Source: Cellulomonas citrea
GTDB lineage: Bacteria > Actinomycetota > Actinomycetes > Actinomycetales > Cellulomonadaceae
NCBI RefSeq assembly: GCF_009829685.1
Contig: NZ_VWSD01000006.1
Span: 1-50,732, forward strand
Direction: 5' to 3'
DNA: 50,732 nucleotides
Every line of letters starts with the position of its first letter. The first letter of the stretch is position 1. Made by a program: the position numbers and the translations under genes. The notes beneath the pieces were generated by a model that did not search any database, was not told the DNA's origin, and worked only from the letters and a program-made list of their open reading frames with translations. Shown one piece after another: positions 34,011 to 41,826 of the stretch.

Positions 34011-35141
34011 GTGCGTGTGCTCATCGATGCGACCGCCATCCCGGCCGACCGGGGTGGGGTGGGTCGGTACGTGGAGGAGCTGGTCGCCGCTCTCGACCAG
34101 ATGGACCTGTCGGTGGGGGTCGTCGCGCAGCCGCGCGACGTCGAGCGGCTCGCGGCCCGGGCGCCGACCGCGGAGCTGATCGCCGCCCCGCGGTCCGTCG
34201 AACGACGGCCGGCGCGGTTGGCGTGGGAGCAGACGCTGCTCCCGGCCCTCGCCCGCCAGTGGCGCGCGGACGTCCTGCACTGTCCGCACTACACCGCGCC
34301 GGTCGCTGCAGGGGTGCCCGTCGTCGTCACGCTGCACGACGCGACGTTCTTCAGCCACCCCGAGGTGCACTCCGGGCTCAAGGGGCGGTTCTTCCGGGCG
34401 GCCACCCGGCGCGCGGTGCGGCGGGCCGCGGCGCTGGTGGTCCCGTCGGAGGCGACCGGGCGTGAGGTCCGCAGGTTCGCCGGTGGCAGCCCGGCGACGT
34501 TCCACGTGGCCTACCACGGCGTCGACCGCGAGGTCTTCCATCCGACGGGCGATGACGTGCAGGAGCGGGTGCGCGGTGCGCTCGGCCTGGGTGGTCGGCC
34601 CTACGTGGCCTTCCTCGGCACCCTGGAGCCGCGCAAGAACGTCCCCGCGCTCGTCCTCGGCTGGACCGCGGCGGTGCGTGATCGCGAGGACCCGCCGGCG
34701 CTCGTTCTCGCCGGTGGCCCCGGGTGGGACGATGCGGTCGAGCCGGCACTCGCAGCAGTGCCGCGGACGCTCGTCGCCCTCCGTGCCGGCTATCTTCCGC
34801 TCGATGACCTGGCCGGGTTCCTCGGTGGTGCCGAGGTCGTGGCCTATCCGAGCCTGGGAGAGGGGTTCGGGCTGCCCGTGCTCGAGGCGATGGCCTGCGG
34901 TGCGCCGGTGCTCACGAGCCGGGAGCTCTCGCTGCCGGAGGTGGGCGGCGACGCCGTCGAGTACGCGGGGACGTCACCGGAGGAGATCGCGGACGTGCTC
35001 GGCCGGCTGCTCGATGACGTCGCGCGCCGTCACGCCCTGGGCGAGGCTGCCGTCGAACGAGCCGCGCTGTTCACCTGGGAGGCCTCCGCCCGTGTCCACG
35101 CGGAGGCCTACCGGGCCGCGCAGCGGGCCGCCACGACGTGA
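34011..35141 (+). CDS. GT4 glycosyltransferase
   Basis: 376 residues. VRVLIDATAIPADRGGVGRYVEELVAAL is the N-terminal acceptor loop, VVVTLHDATFFSHPEVHS is typical of mannosyl-type GT4 enzymes, YVAFLGTLEPRKNVPALV begins the donor domain, and YPSLGEGFGLPVLEAMACGAPVL carries E-x7-E. GTG 34011 is selected since AGGAGG ends ten bases upstream and homology begins there, although the frame is open from 33099. The start is two bases after the flippase-like gene. The stop is one base from the convergent rmlD stop. Confidence 0.92.
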   Translation: MRVLIDATAIPADRGGVGRYVEELVAALDQMDLSVGVVAQPRDVERLAARAPTAELIAAPRSVERRPARLAWEQTLLPALARQWRADVLHCPHYTAPVAAGVPVVVTLHDATFFSHPEVHSGLKGRFFRAATRRAVRRAAALVVPSEATGREVRRFAGGSPATFHVAYHGVDREVFHPTGDDVQERVRGALGLGGRPYVAFLGTLEPRKNVPALVLGWTAAVRDREDPPALVLAGGPGWDDAVEPALAAVPRTLVALRAGYLPLDDLAGFLGGAEVVAYPSLGEGFGLPVLEAMACGAPVLTSRELSLPEVGGDAVEYAGTSPEEIADVLGRLLDDVARRHALGEAAVERAALFTWEASARVHAEAYRAAQRAATT

Positions 35142-35142
35142 C

Positions 35143-36000
35143 TCAGAGGTCGGTCAGGACGCTCCGGGACGCCTCGGCCCACCGCTGCGCCCAGTCGCCG
35201 ATGGGGGCGATCCCGATGGCGCGCAGCGCGTCGTGCCCCAGCACCGAGTACGCCGGGCGCGGCGCCGGTCTCACGTAGCTGGTGCTGGACGTGGGCAGCA
35301 CCGCGACGTCGGGGCGCCCGGTGGCGGCGATGACGGCCTGGGCGAACCCGAACCACGAGGCCGCCCCTGAGGAGGTGCCGTGATAGGTGCCGGCCGGAGC
35401 GCCGGACTCCACGAGCCGCAGGACGAGTGCCGCGAGGTCGACGGTCCAGGTCGGCTGTCCGACCTGGTCGTCGACGACGGTCAGCTCGTCCCGCGTGGCG
35501 GCGAGCCGGGCCATCGTCTTGGGGAAGCACGGCCCGTGCGCGCCGTACAGCCACGCGGTCCGGACGATCAGGTGGTCCGGGTGCTCTGCACGGACCGCCC
35601 ACTCACCGGCCGCCTTGGTGCGGCCGTAGGCGCTCGTGGGTGCCGAGGGTGCGTCCTCGGCGTAGGGCGTCGTCGCATCACCGGCGAACACGTAGTCGGT
35701 GGAGATCTGGACGAGGCGCGCCTCGGCTCGGTGTGCGGCACGTGCCAGCAGCGCGGGGCCCACGGCATTGACCGCGAACGCCTGGGGTTCGTGCGTCTCG
35801 GCGTCGTCGACAGCCGTCCACGCGGCGCAGTTGACCACGACGTCGTACGAGTGCGGTGCGACGACCGCGTCGACGGAGCCGGCGTCGGTGATGTCGACGG
35901 TCTCCCGGTCGACGCCTCGGACGGAGTGGCCTGCGGCGTGCAGAGCCGCCACGAGGTCCTGGCCGAGCATGCCGTTCGCACCTACGACGAGCCAACGCAC
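35143..36000 (-). CDS. rmlD: dTDP-4-dehydrorhamnose reductase
   Basis: 285 residues. It reduces dTDP-4-keto-L-rhamnose to dTDP-L-rhamnose with NAD(P)H. Motifs: VVGANGMLGQDLV (nucleotide-binding), NCAAWTAVDDAE, QISTDYVFAGD, Y-G-R-T-K of the SDR Tyr-Lys pair, and RTAWLYG. GTG 36000 begins at the canonical N-terminus. It is downstream of rmlC by 27 bases in the same direction, forming an rmlC-rmlD operon. This completes the dTDP-rhamnose set with rmlA (46.5 kb) and rmlB (8.4 kb). Confidence 0.95.
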   Translation of the reverse strand: MRWLVVGANGMLGQDLVAALHAAGHSVRGVDRETVDITDAGSVDAVVAPHSYDVVVNCAAWTAVDDAETHEPQAFAVNAVGPALLARAAHRAEARLVQISTDYVFAGDATTPYAEDAPSAPTSAYGRTKAAGEWAVRAEHPDHLIVRTAWLYGAHGPCFPKTMARLAATRDELTVVDDQVGQPTWTVDLAALVLRLVESGAPAGTYHGTSSGAASWFGFAQAVIAATGRPDVAVLPTSSTSYVRPAPRPAYSVLGHDALRAIGIAPIGDWAQRWAEASRSVLTDL

Positions 36001-36027
36001 GGGTGTCCTCCTCAGGGGTGGGATGGT

Positions 36028-36642
36028 TCAGCGCAGCGAGGCGACGTAGTCGGCGACCTCGTCGTAGCGGGGGAGCAGACCCGCTGCGGCCGCCTCCTCG
36101 ATCGAGGGCGCGTCGCTGTCCTTGGGTGACAGGAGAGGGGTGAGCGGCCGCCCGTGCCGGTCGGTCGTCGGCCACGTGATACCAAGCTGCGGGTCCAGGG
36201 GGTCGACCCCGTGCTCACGCCCCGGTGCGTAGCCCGTCGAGCACAGGTACATCACGGTCGAGTCGTCGTCGAGGGACACGAAGGCGTGCCCGAGGCCCTC
36301 GGCGAGGTAGATCGCGCGCCGGTCGACGTCGTCGAGAAGGACGGTGTCCCAGGAGCCGAAGGTCGGGGAGCCCACGCGGATGTCCACGACGACGTCGAGG
36401 ACGGCGCCGCGCGTGCACATGACGTACTTCGCCTGTCCGGGCGGGACGTCGGAGAAGTGGATCCCGCGGATCACACCTGCCGCCGACACCGAGCAGTTGA
36501 CCTGCTGCAGGTCGAACCGGTGCCCGACCCGGTCGGCGAACGGCCCGGCCTGGAACGCCTCGTGGAAGGTGCCGCGGGAGTCTGCGTGCTGCACGGGTGT
36601 GATCTCCCAGGCCCCGGAGATCGCCAGTTCGCGGTAGGTCAT
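36028..36642 (-). CDS. rmlC: dTDP-4-dehydrorhamnose 3,5-epimerase
   Basis: 204 residues, a cupin. VIRGIHFSDVPPGQAKYV contains the catalytic-base His, LDVVVDIRVGSPTFGSW the substrate-binding stretch, and YLCSTGYAPGREHGVDPLDPQLGITWP is very like actinobacterial RmlC. It acts between RmlB and RmlD. ATG 36642 has AAAGGG five bases upstream. It shares an operon with rmlD. An epimerase for a related dTDP-keto sugar is the only real alternative, and the neighbouring rmlD argues against it. Confidence 0.94.
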   Translation of the reverse strand: MTYRELAISGAWEITPVQHADSRGTFHEAFQAGPFADRVGHRFDLQQVNCSVSAAGVIRGIHFSDVPPGQAKYVMCTRGAVLDVVVDIRVGSPTFGSWDTVLLDDVDRRAIYLAEGLGHAFVSLDDDSTVMYLCSTGYAPGREHGVDPLDPQLGITWPTTDRHGRPLTPLLSPKDSDAPSIEEAAAAGLLPRYDEVADYVASLR

Positions 36643-36685
36643 GAGAGCCCTTTCGGATGGGGGTGGAGCGCGGCGCAGCTCGGGG

Positions 36686-36712
36686 CGGCCACGTGGTCTC
36701 GTGCGGTGGCCG
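36686..36712 (-). terminator. Seven-pair hairpin after the DUF2304 gene
   Basis: CGGCCAC (36686-36692) pairs with GTGGCCG (36706-36712) between the stop of the DUF2304 gene and the rmlC start, both on the minus strand. It may separate the two transcripts. Confidence 0.35.
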
Positions 36713-36775
36713 TCCCCGTCGGCGTCCGGTCGGGCGGAGGAACGGGGGCCCCTCTCCCGGGGACGAGGCGACCGC

Positions 36776-37171
36776 TCATGGTGCGGGGTCGGTGCCCCCT
36801 GCCTCGGGTTCAGGCGCGTGGGCCCGGGGACGTTCGACCACCTTGTCGACGTCGTAGCGCAGCAGAGCGATCTCCTCGGCAAGGGTCCGGGTCTCCTCCT
36901 CGAGCCCGGACACCTCGACGGAGAGCTGGATGCAGACGAGCAGCAGGACGACGAAGGCGAGTGCGAAGAGGAGGTTCGCGGGCGTCTCGACGCCGACGAG
37001 GGCCGCCACCCAGAACGCCAGCCGGGGGAAGATGCCCAGCACGATGACCGCGAGCGCGAGGGCGATCCACACCGCCGCGTACTTCTCCCGGATGCGACGT
37101 GTCCGCATCAGGACGAAGAGCATCGCCAGGACGATGGCGGTCAGTGCGACTGCGAAGAGATAGCCGCTCAT
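36776..37171 (-). CDS. DUF2304 family small membrane protein
   Basis: 131 residues: helices at about 3-20, 32-50 and 65-85, then a predicted coiled-coil (LSVEVSGLEEETRTLAEEIALL) and a Pro-rich tail. DUF2304 genes commonly follow polyprenyl-phosphate GT2 genes. Here the ATG overlaps the GT2 stop by four bases (ATGA), so the two are made together. It may anchor the soluble GT2 to the membrane or help move the lipid-sugar; this is inference from context. Confidence 0.85.
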   Translation of the reverse strand: MSGYLFAVALTAIVLAMLFVLMRTRRIREKYAAVWIALALAVIVLGIFPRLAFWVAALVGVETPANLLFALAFVVLLLVCIQLSVEVSGLEEETRTLAEEIALLRYDVDKVVERPRAHAPEPEAGGTDPAP

Positions 37172-37914
37172 GCCCGGCTCTCGGAGGCGGCGCCCGCTGT
37201 GACCGGACGTGACAAGGCGATGAGCAGGGCGAGGGCGGCCCGGCCGAGGAACACGGCAGCCCTGAAGGGCCGGTGCGACGGCTGTCCGCCGGCACGCGGT
37301 CGCATCGAGACCCCGACCTGACCGACCCGCAACCCGGCGCGGGACGCGATGACGAGCGACTCGATGGTGTCTCCCAGGTACTCGGCGGGGTAGTCGGCGG
37401 CGAAGAGCGTGATCGCCGCACGGTTCGACGCCTTGAACCCGGAGGTGGTGTCGGTCAGCCTCGTCCGCGCGACACGCGAGAGCACCGACGACAGCAGGCG
37501 CATGGTCCACCTGCGCGGGCCGTGCACGTCGTAGTCGCCCACGCCTGCGAAGCGCGCGCCGATCATGATGTCGACCTTCTGACGGTCCATCGCCTCGAGC
37601 AGCGTGCCGATCTCCGCCGGGTCGTGCTGGCCGTCGGCGTCGACCTGGATCGCGATGTCGTAGCCGTGCCGCAGCGCGAACCGGTACCCGGCGCGCATCG
37701 CGCCGCCCACCCCCAGGTTGATCGGGAGATCGAGGACCGCGGCGCCGGCCGACCTGGCGACGTCACTGGTCGCGTCGGTGGAGCCGTCGTTGACGACGAC
37801 GACGTCGGCGCCCGTCGCGGCCGCCAGGATCTCGGCGACCGTGGCGCCGACCGTCTGCTCCTCGTTCCACGCCGGCACGACGACAAGCACGCGCCTCGTA
37901 GAGTCGTTGGGCAT
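37168..37914 (-). CDS. GT2 polyprenyl-phosphate glycosyltransferase (DPM1-like)
   Basis: 248 residues. VLVVVPAWNEEQTVGATV opens the GT-A fold, followed by VVVVNDGSTDAT, INLGVGGAMRAGYRFA, the D-x-D in QVDADGQHDP, and DTTSGFKASNR. It lacks the membrane helices of the enzyme at 29476 but is coupled to the DUF2304 membrane protein. It would load a sugar from NDP-sugar onto polyprenyl phosphate for external transfer. ATG 37914 is preferred to two upstream in-frame ATGs because TAGGAT stands seven bases before it. Confidence 0.9.
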   Translation of the reverse strand: MPNDSTRRVLVVVPAWNEEQTVGATVAEILAAATGADVVVVNDGSTDATSDVARSAGAAVLDLPINLGVGGAMRAGYRFALRHGYDIAIQVDADGQHDPAEIGTLLEAMDRQKVDIMIGARFAGVGDYDVHGPRRWTMRLLSSVLSRVARTRLTDTTSGFKASNRAAITLFAADYPAEYLGDTIESLVIASRAGLRVGQVGVSMRPRAGGQPSHRPFRAAVFLGRAALALLIALSRPVTAGAASESRA

Positions 37915-37921
37915 GCGAGGC

Positions 37922-37927
37922 ATCCTA
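37922..37927 (-). promoter_or_regulatory. Putative -10 hexamer, leaderless start of the GT2-DUF2304 pair
   Basis: TAGGAT, a strong match to the actinobacterial -10, lies seven bases before ATG 37914 on the minus strand. Confidence 0.5.
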
Positions 37928-38087
37928 CCCAGGTCGTTCCCCGGGCCGACGACGGGTGCTGCGGGGCCCATGAGGGCGGCGCGGCCGCCGTCGCGGGACG
38001 GCTGACAAGGAGCCCGTGAGACGATTCCGCCTCGAGGTGAACGCCACGCGAGGAGTCTGAGTTGACCAGTCCGGCACCGGAGCGGCT

Positions 38088-39356
38088 GTGACGACGACCG
38101 ACGGCGACGCGGTGATCAACCGCCGAGGCATCGCCTCGGTGGGGGTCGCCTCGATCGTGGCCGCCCTGGCGGGCTACCTCGTCCTCGTCATCGTCGCACG
38201 CACCGTGTCGCCGCAGGTCAACGCCGACTTCCTGGTCTTCTGGTCGTTGTTCTTCGGTGGCTACGGCCTGCTGGGTGGCCTTCAGCAGGAGGCCACTCGC
38301 GCCGTGGGCGCGCAGATGCTCGAGAGTCGGGAGCGCACCGGGCCGGAAGGTACCCGGGTGCTTCCGTGGTTCCTGCTCATCGGGCTGGTCACGGCGGCCC
38401 TGGCAGCACTGACCGCGCCCGCATGGTTTCCTCGACTGCTCGCCGGGCAGCCGGGCGCCATCGTCCTCATCCTCTGCGTCGCGACGGTTGTCCTGGCCGG
38501 GCACGTCACGCTGGGCGGTCTGCTCGCCGGGCGCAGGCTGTGGAACCTGTCGGCGGTGCTCACAGGTGGCGAGTCGGCGCTTCGGCTCGTCGCGGTCGCC
38601 GTCGTGGCGTTCTTCGGCGCGGGCGTGATCGGCCTCGAGGTCGCCACCGTGGTGTCCTCCGCCTTCTGGCTCGTCATGCTCGCCTGCTCACGATCCGTCC
38701 GCCGGGCTGCGGGCGCCCGGTCCGCTGACCGGCCCGCCCGGATGGTGGGTCGTGCGGGTCAGGCGATGCTCGCGGCTGCCGGCTCGGCCGCCCTCGTGGT
38801 CGGCTACCCGACGCTGATGCGCCTGAGCGCCACCACGTCCGAGTGGGCGTCGGCGGCACCGCTCGTGCTCGCGATCTCGCTGACCCGCGCACCGCTGCTC
38901 ATGCCGCTCAGCGCCTACCAGGGCGTCGCCATCAGCTACTTCCTCGACCCTCGTCACGGGCGGTTCGCGGCGCTCGCGAAGATCGTGCTCGGCATCCTCG
39001 GGGTGGGATCGGTCGGGGCGGTCCTGGCGTGGTTCGTCGGACCGTGGCTCCTGGTGACGTTCTTCGGCCCGGGCTACCGGGAGTCCGGGATGCTGCTTGC
39101 GGCCCTGACGCTGGCGGCCGTCGCGCTCGCGGTGCTCACGATCACCGGCGCCTGCGTGCTTGCCCTCGGGATGCACCGGGCGTACGCGCTCGGGTGGGTG
39201 CTCGCGTTCGCGGTCTCGGCCGGTGCGCTCTTCGCGCCCCTGCCGCTCGCGGAACGTGCTGTCCTGTCCCTCGCGATCGGGCCTGCCATCGGGGCGTGCC
39301 TGCACGTGGTCTCCTTGGCCGTGACCCGCAGGCTCGAACCGACCCGGGGTTCGTGA
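38088..39356 (+). CDS. Polytopic membrane protein, flippase-like (MOP/Wzx type)
   Basis: 422 residues, about 12 predicted helices, normal MOP-superfamily length. Features include RRGIASVGVASIVAALAGYLVLVIVARTVSP at the first helix, FLVFWSLFFGGYGLLGGLQQEATRAV, which is polysaccharide-transporter-like, and SYFLDPRHGRFAAL in the middle. It probably moves undecaprenyl-linked units outwards. GTG 38088 has GGAG five bases upstream. It heads a plus-strand group with the aminotransferase, GT4 and acetyltransferase genes, hinting that its cargo contains the amino sugar. There is little sequence similarity by eye to the flippase-like protein at 32845. Confidence 0.75.
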   Translation: MTTTDGDAVINRRGIASVGVASIVAALAGYLVLVIVARTVSPQVNADFLVFWSLFFGGYGLLGGLQQEATRAVGAQMLESRERTGPEGTRVLPWFLLIGLVTAALAALTAPAWFPRLLAGQPGAIVLILCVATVVLAGHVTLGGLLAGRRLWNLSAVLTGGESALRLVAVAVVAFFGAGVIGLEVATVVSSAFWLVMLACSRSVRRAAGARSADRPARMVGRAGQAMLAAAGSAALVVGYPTLMRLSATTSEWASAAPLVLAISLTRAPLLMPLSAYQGVAISYFLDPRHGRFAALAKIVLGILGVGSVGAVLAWFVGPWLLVTFFGPGYRESGMLLAALTLAAVALAVLTITGACVLALGMHRAYALGWVLAFAVSAGALFAPLPLAERAVLSLAIGPAIGACLHVVSLAVTRRLEPTRGS

Positions 39357-39399
39357 CCCGGACGGGCCCACGCCCGGCCGTCGCGGGACGCAGGGCTGG

Positions 39400-39405
39400 T
39401 AACCT
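39400..39405 (+). promoter_or_regulatory. Putative -10 hexamer of the amino-sugar operon
   Basis: TAACCT predicts a start near 39412 and an ~80-base leader to ATG 39492 containing two short hairpins. No good -35. Confidence 0.35.
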
Positions 39406-39424
39406 CTAGCGCTGCATCGCTGAC

Positions 39425-39470
39425 GAGACGCCCTCCCTGTCGGACAGGGCGATGGTCTCAGCACCGAGAC
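39425..39470 (+). promoter_or_regulatory. Structured leader with competing hairpins
   Basis: CCCTGT/ACAGGG (39435-39440 with 39444-39449) and GTCTC/GAGAC (39455-39459 with 39466-39470) form two stems. GTCTC can instead pair with GAGAC at 39425-39429, enclosing the first stem, so the second and outer stems exclude each other. This resembles an attenuator or RNA switch, but stems are short and no known riboswitch class is recognised. Confidence 0.35.
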
Positions 39471-39491
39471 AACGTCCTCATGAGGAGTCCA

Positions 39492-40610
39492 ATGGCCGCG
39501 CGCGTCCCAGTGTCGAGGCCGGACCTCGGTGACCTGGAGCTGTCGAACGTCGAGCGCGCCGTCACCTCGTCGTGGATCTCCTCGTCCGGCGAGTTCCTCG
39601 AGCAGCTCGAGGAGAGGTTCCGGGCAGCCACCGGCACCGAGCACGCGATCCCGGTGTCGAACGGGACCGTCGCGCTGCACCTCGCGCTCGTCGCGTTGGG
39701 GATCGGCCCCGGAGACGAGGTCATCGTCCCGTCGCTGACCTACATCGCGACCGCCAACGCGGTCCACTACACGGGAGCCACCCCGGTCTTCGCCGATGTC
39801 ACGGCATCCGACTGGGGTCTCGACCCCGCGCACGTCGAGTCCCTGGTGTCGCCGCGGACACGCGCGATCATCGCGGTGCACCTCTACGGGCACCCCGCGG
39901 ACATGCCTGCCCTGAGGGCCGTCGCCGACCGGCACGGCCTCGCGCTGGTCGAGGACGCGGCCGAGGCGCCGTTCGCGACCTGCCACGGACAGCTCGCGGG
40001 CAGCCTCGGCGATGTCGCGACCTTCTCCTTCTACGGCAACAAGATCGTCTCCTCGGGGGAGGGCGGCGCGGTGACGACCAACGACGCAGCGCTCGCTGCC
40101 CGGATGCGTCTTCTCCGCGGGCAGGGGATGGACCCGAACCGTCGCTACTACTTCCCGGTCGTCGGCTTCAACTACCGGATGACGAACGTCGCGGCCGCGA
40201 TCGCCTGCGCGCAGCTGGCACGGGCGGACGAGATGCTCGACGCGCGACGAGCCATCTATGCGCGCTACGACCGTGCGGTCGCCGAGCTGCCCGGTCTCGT
40301 CGCGCAGCCGCAGCAGCCGTGGGCGACGATCTCGCCCTGGCTCTACCCCCTGCTCGTGCCGGCAGGGGCGGGCGAACGTGATCGCCTGATCGACGCGCTG
40401 GCCGGGCACGGGGTCGAGACGCGTCCGTTCTTCATCCCGATCCACCGTCTTCCTCCCTACCTCGACGACTCGGGCCGACTCCTGGCCGATCTCCCGGTAA
40501 CCGACCGGCTCTCGTCGGAGGGCTTCAACCTCCCCACGTCGAGCAGCCTCACCCCTGACGAGGTGGGGCAGGTCGTCGCCGCGCTCGCGGCTGTCGTCCA
40601 GGGCGGCTGA
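39492..40610 (+). CDS. DegT/DnrJ/EryC1/StrS aminotransferase, GDP-perosamine synthase-like
   Basis: 372 residues. It is PLP-dependent. Visible are PVSNGTVALHLAL, DEVIVPSLTYIATANAV, the PLP-ring Asp in VEDAAEAP, and FSFYGNK with Lys 184 as the Schiff-base residue, then SSGEGG. The F-Y-G-N-K form and YYFPVVGFNYRMTNVAAAIACAQL are typical of perosamine synthases and relatives that aminate C4 of keto-deoxy sugars. With gmd nearby, GDP-4-keto-6-deoxymannose is the best-fitting substrate; dTDP-4-keto-6-deoxyglucose from RmlB is the alternative. ATG 39492 is favoured over ATG 39480 because GAGGAG lies four bases before it. Confidence 0.9.
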   Translation: MAARVPVSRPDLGDLELSNVERAVTSSWISSSGEFLEQLEERFRAATGTEHAIPVSNGTVALHLALVALGIGPGDEVIVPSLTYIATANAVHYTGATPVFADVTASDWGLDPAHVESLVSPRTRAIIAVHLYGHPADMPALRAVADRHGLALVEDAAEAPFATCHGQLAGSLGDVATFSFYGNKIVSSGEGGAVTTNDAALAARMRLLRGQGMDPNRRYYFPVVGFNYRMTNVAAAIACAQLARADEMLDARRAIYARYDRAVAELPGLVAQPQQPWATISPWLYPLLVPAGAGERDRLIDALAGHGVETRPFFIPIHRLPPYLDDSGRLLADLPVTDRLSSEGFNLPTSSSLTPDEVGQVVAALAAVVQGG

Positions 40611-40612
40611 CG

Positions 40613-41815
40613 TTGCTGCACGTCGCGATCGACGCGCGGCTGCCCTCGGGGCTCGCAGGTGGTGTCCGTCAGGTGGTGCTCGGGCTCGCTGCGGGCTTCG
40701 GGAGCGCCGACCTGCCGGTTCGGCGCACCTGGCTCGTCACTCGCGACCACGACTGGCTGACCGACATCCCGGCCGAGGACGGCGTCCTGGTGCTGACCTC
40801 CGCCTTCGAGGAGCTGTCCTTCGCGGCCGCGGAGCGCTACCCGAAGCTCGCCTCCCGTGCTCGTCCCTGGGTGGAGAGGGTCCGACGTCCGCCGCGCGCG
40901 CCCTACGACCAGCGCCTGCGGGAGCTGGGCGTCGACGTGGTGCACTTCACCTTCCAGGACGCGTTCGACACCGAGCTGCCCTACGTCTACCAACCCCACG
41001 ATCTGCAGCACCGGCACTTCCCGCAGTACTTCAGTGCGGCGCAGATCCGTCACCGCGAGACGACCTGGCGCAGCACGGCGCTCTCGGCCGATGCGGTCTG
41101 CGTCGGTACGCAATGGGTGGCGCAGGACGTGGCCACGCAGTGGGAGGTCCAGCCCGAGCGGATCGCCGTTGTCCCGCTGGCACCGCTTCCCGAGATGTTC
41201 TCGGCGGCCGCCGCGGAGCCGTCCGGACGCGACCTGCTGCTCTACCCGGCCGCGTTCTGGCCGCACAAGAACCACCGGACCCTCGTCGAGGCGATCGCGC
41301 TCCTGCGAGACGGGGGTCTTCAGGTGCCGGTGGTCCTCTCGGGGGCTCCGACCGTCGAGTTCGACCAGATCCGGCGACGAGTGTCGGAGCTCGGTCTTGA
41401 CGGGCTCGTGACGCTCCCCGGCTACGTGAGCCAGAGCGAGCTCGACGGCCTCTACGCCCGTGCCCGGGTCGTTGCGGTTCCCAGCCGGTTCGAGTCCGCG
41501 AGCTTCCCGGTCTGGGAGGCGATGCGTCGGGGCATCCCTGTGGTCGCGTCCGACGTGACGGCGCTGCCCAAGCAGCTGGGTGACGGGGGACTGCTCGCCG
41601 AGCCCGACGACACGGCAGCGTGGGCTGCGGCGATCCGACGACTGTGGACCGACGACGTGACCTGGCGCCGGTGCTCCGCCGCCGGTGCCGCCCGGGCGAG
41701 CGTCTACAGCTGGGCCAAGACCGCCGAGGCGTTCGCCAGCCTGTACGCCCACGTGGCGTCCGGTGGCTCGGGCCCCTGGTCGGACACCGTCTTCTCAGCT
41801 GCCGACCTGCTGTGA
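40613..41815 (+). CDS. GT4 glycosyltransferase
   Basis: 400 residues. MLHVAIDARLPSGLAGGVRQVV holds the acceptor loop, LPYVYQPHDLQHRHFPQYFS is typical of a GT4 subfamily from amino-sugar clusters, LLLYPAAFWPHKNHRTLVEAI starts the donor domain, and PSRFESASFPVWEAMRRGIPVV stands in for E-x7-E, with F-E-S-A-S in place of E-G-F-G. TTG 40613 is two bases after the aminotransferase stop and is the only start that keeps the fold. It may transfer the amino sugar made by its neighbours (inference). Confidence 0.88.
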   Translation: MLHVAIDARLPSGLAGGVRQVVLGLAAGFGSADLPVRRTWLVTRDHDWLTDIPAEDGVLVLTSAFEELSFAAAERYPKLASRARPWVERVRRPPRAPYDQRLRELGVDVVHFTFQDAFDTELPYVYQPHDLQHRHFPQYFSAAQIRHRETTWRSTALSADAVCVGTQWVAQDVATQWEVQPERIAVVPLAPLPEMFSAAAAEPSGRDLLLYPAAFWPHKNHRTLVEAIALLRDGGLQVPVVLSGAPTVEFDQIRRRVSELGLDGLVTLPGYVSQSELDGLYARARVVAVPSRFESASFPVWEAMRRGIPVVASDVTALPKQLGDGGLLAEPDDTAAWAAAIRRLWTDDVTWRRCSAAGAARASVYSWAKTAEAFASLYAHVASGGSGPWSDTVFSAADLL

Positions 41816-41826
41816 CGGGAGTCCCC

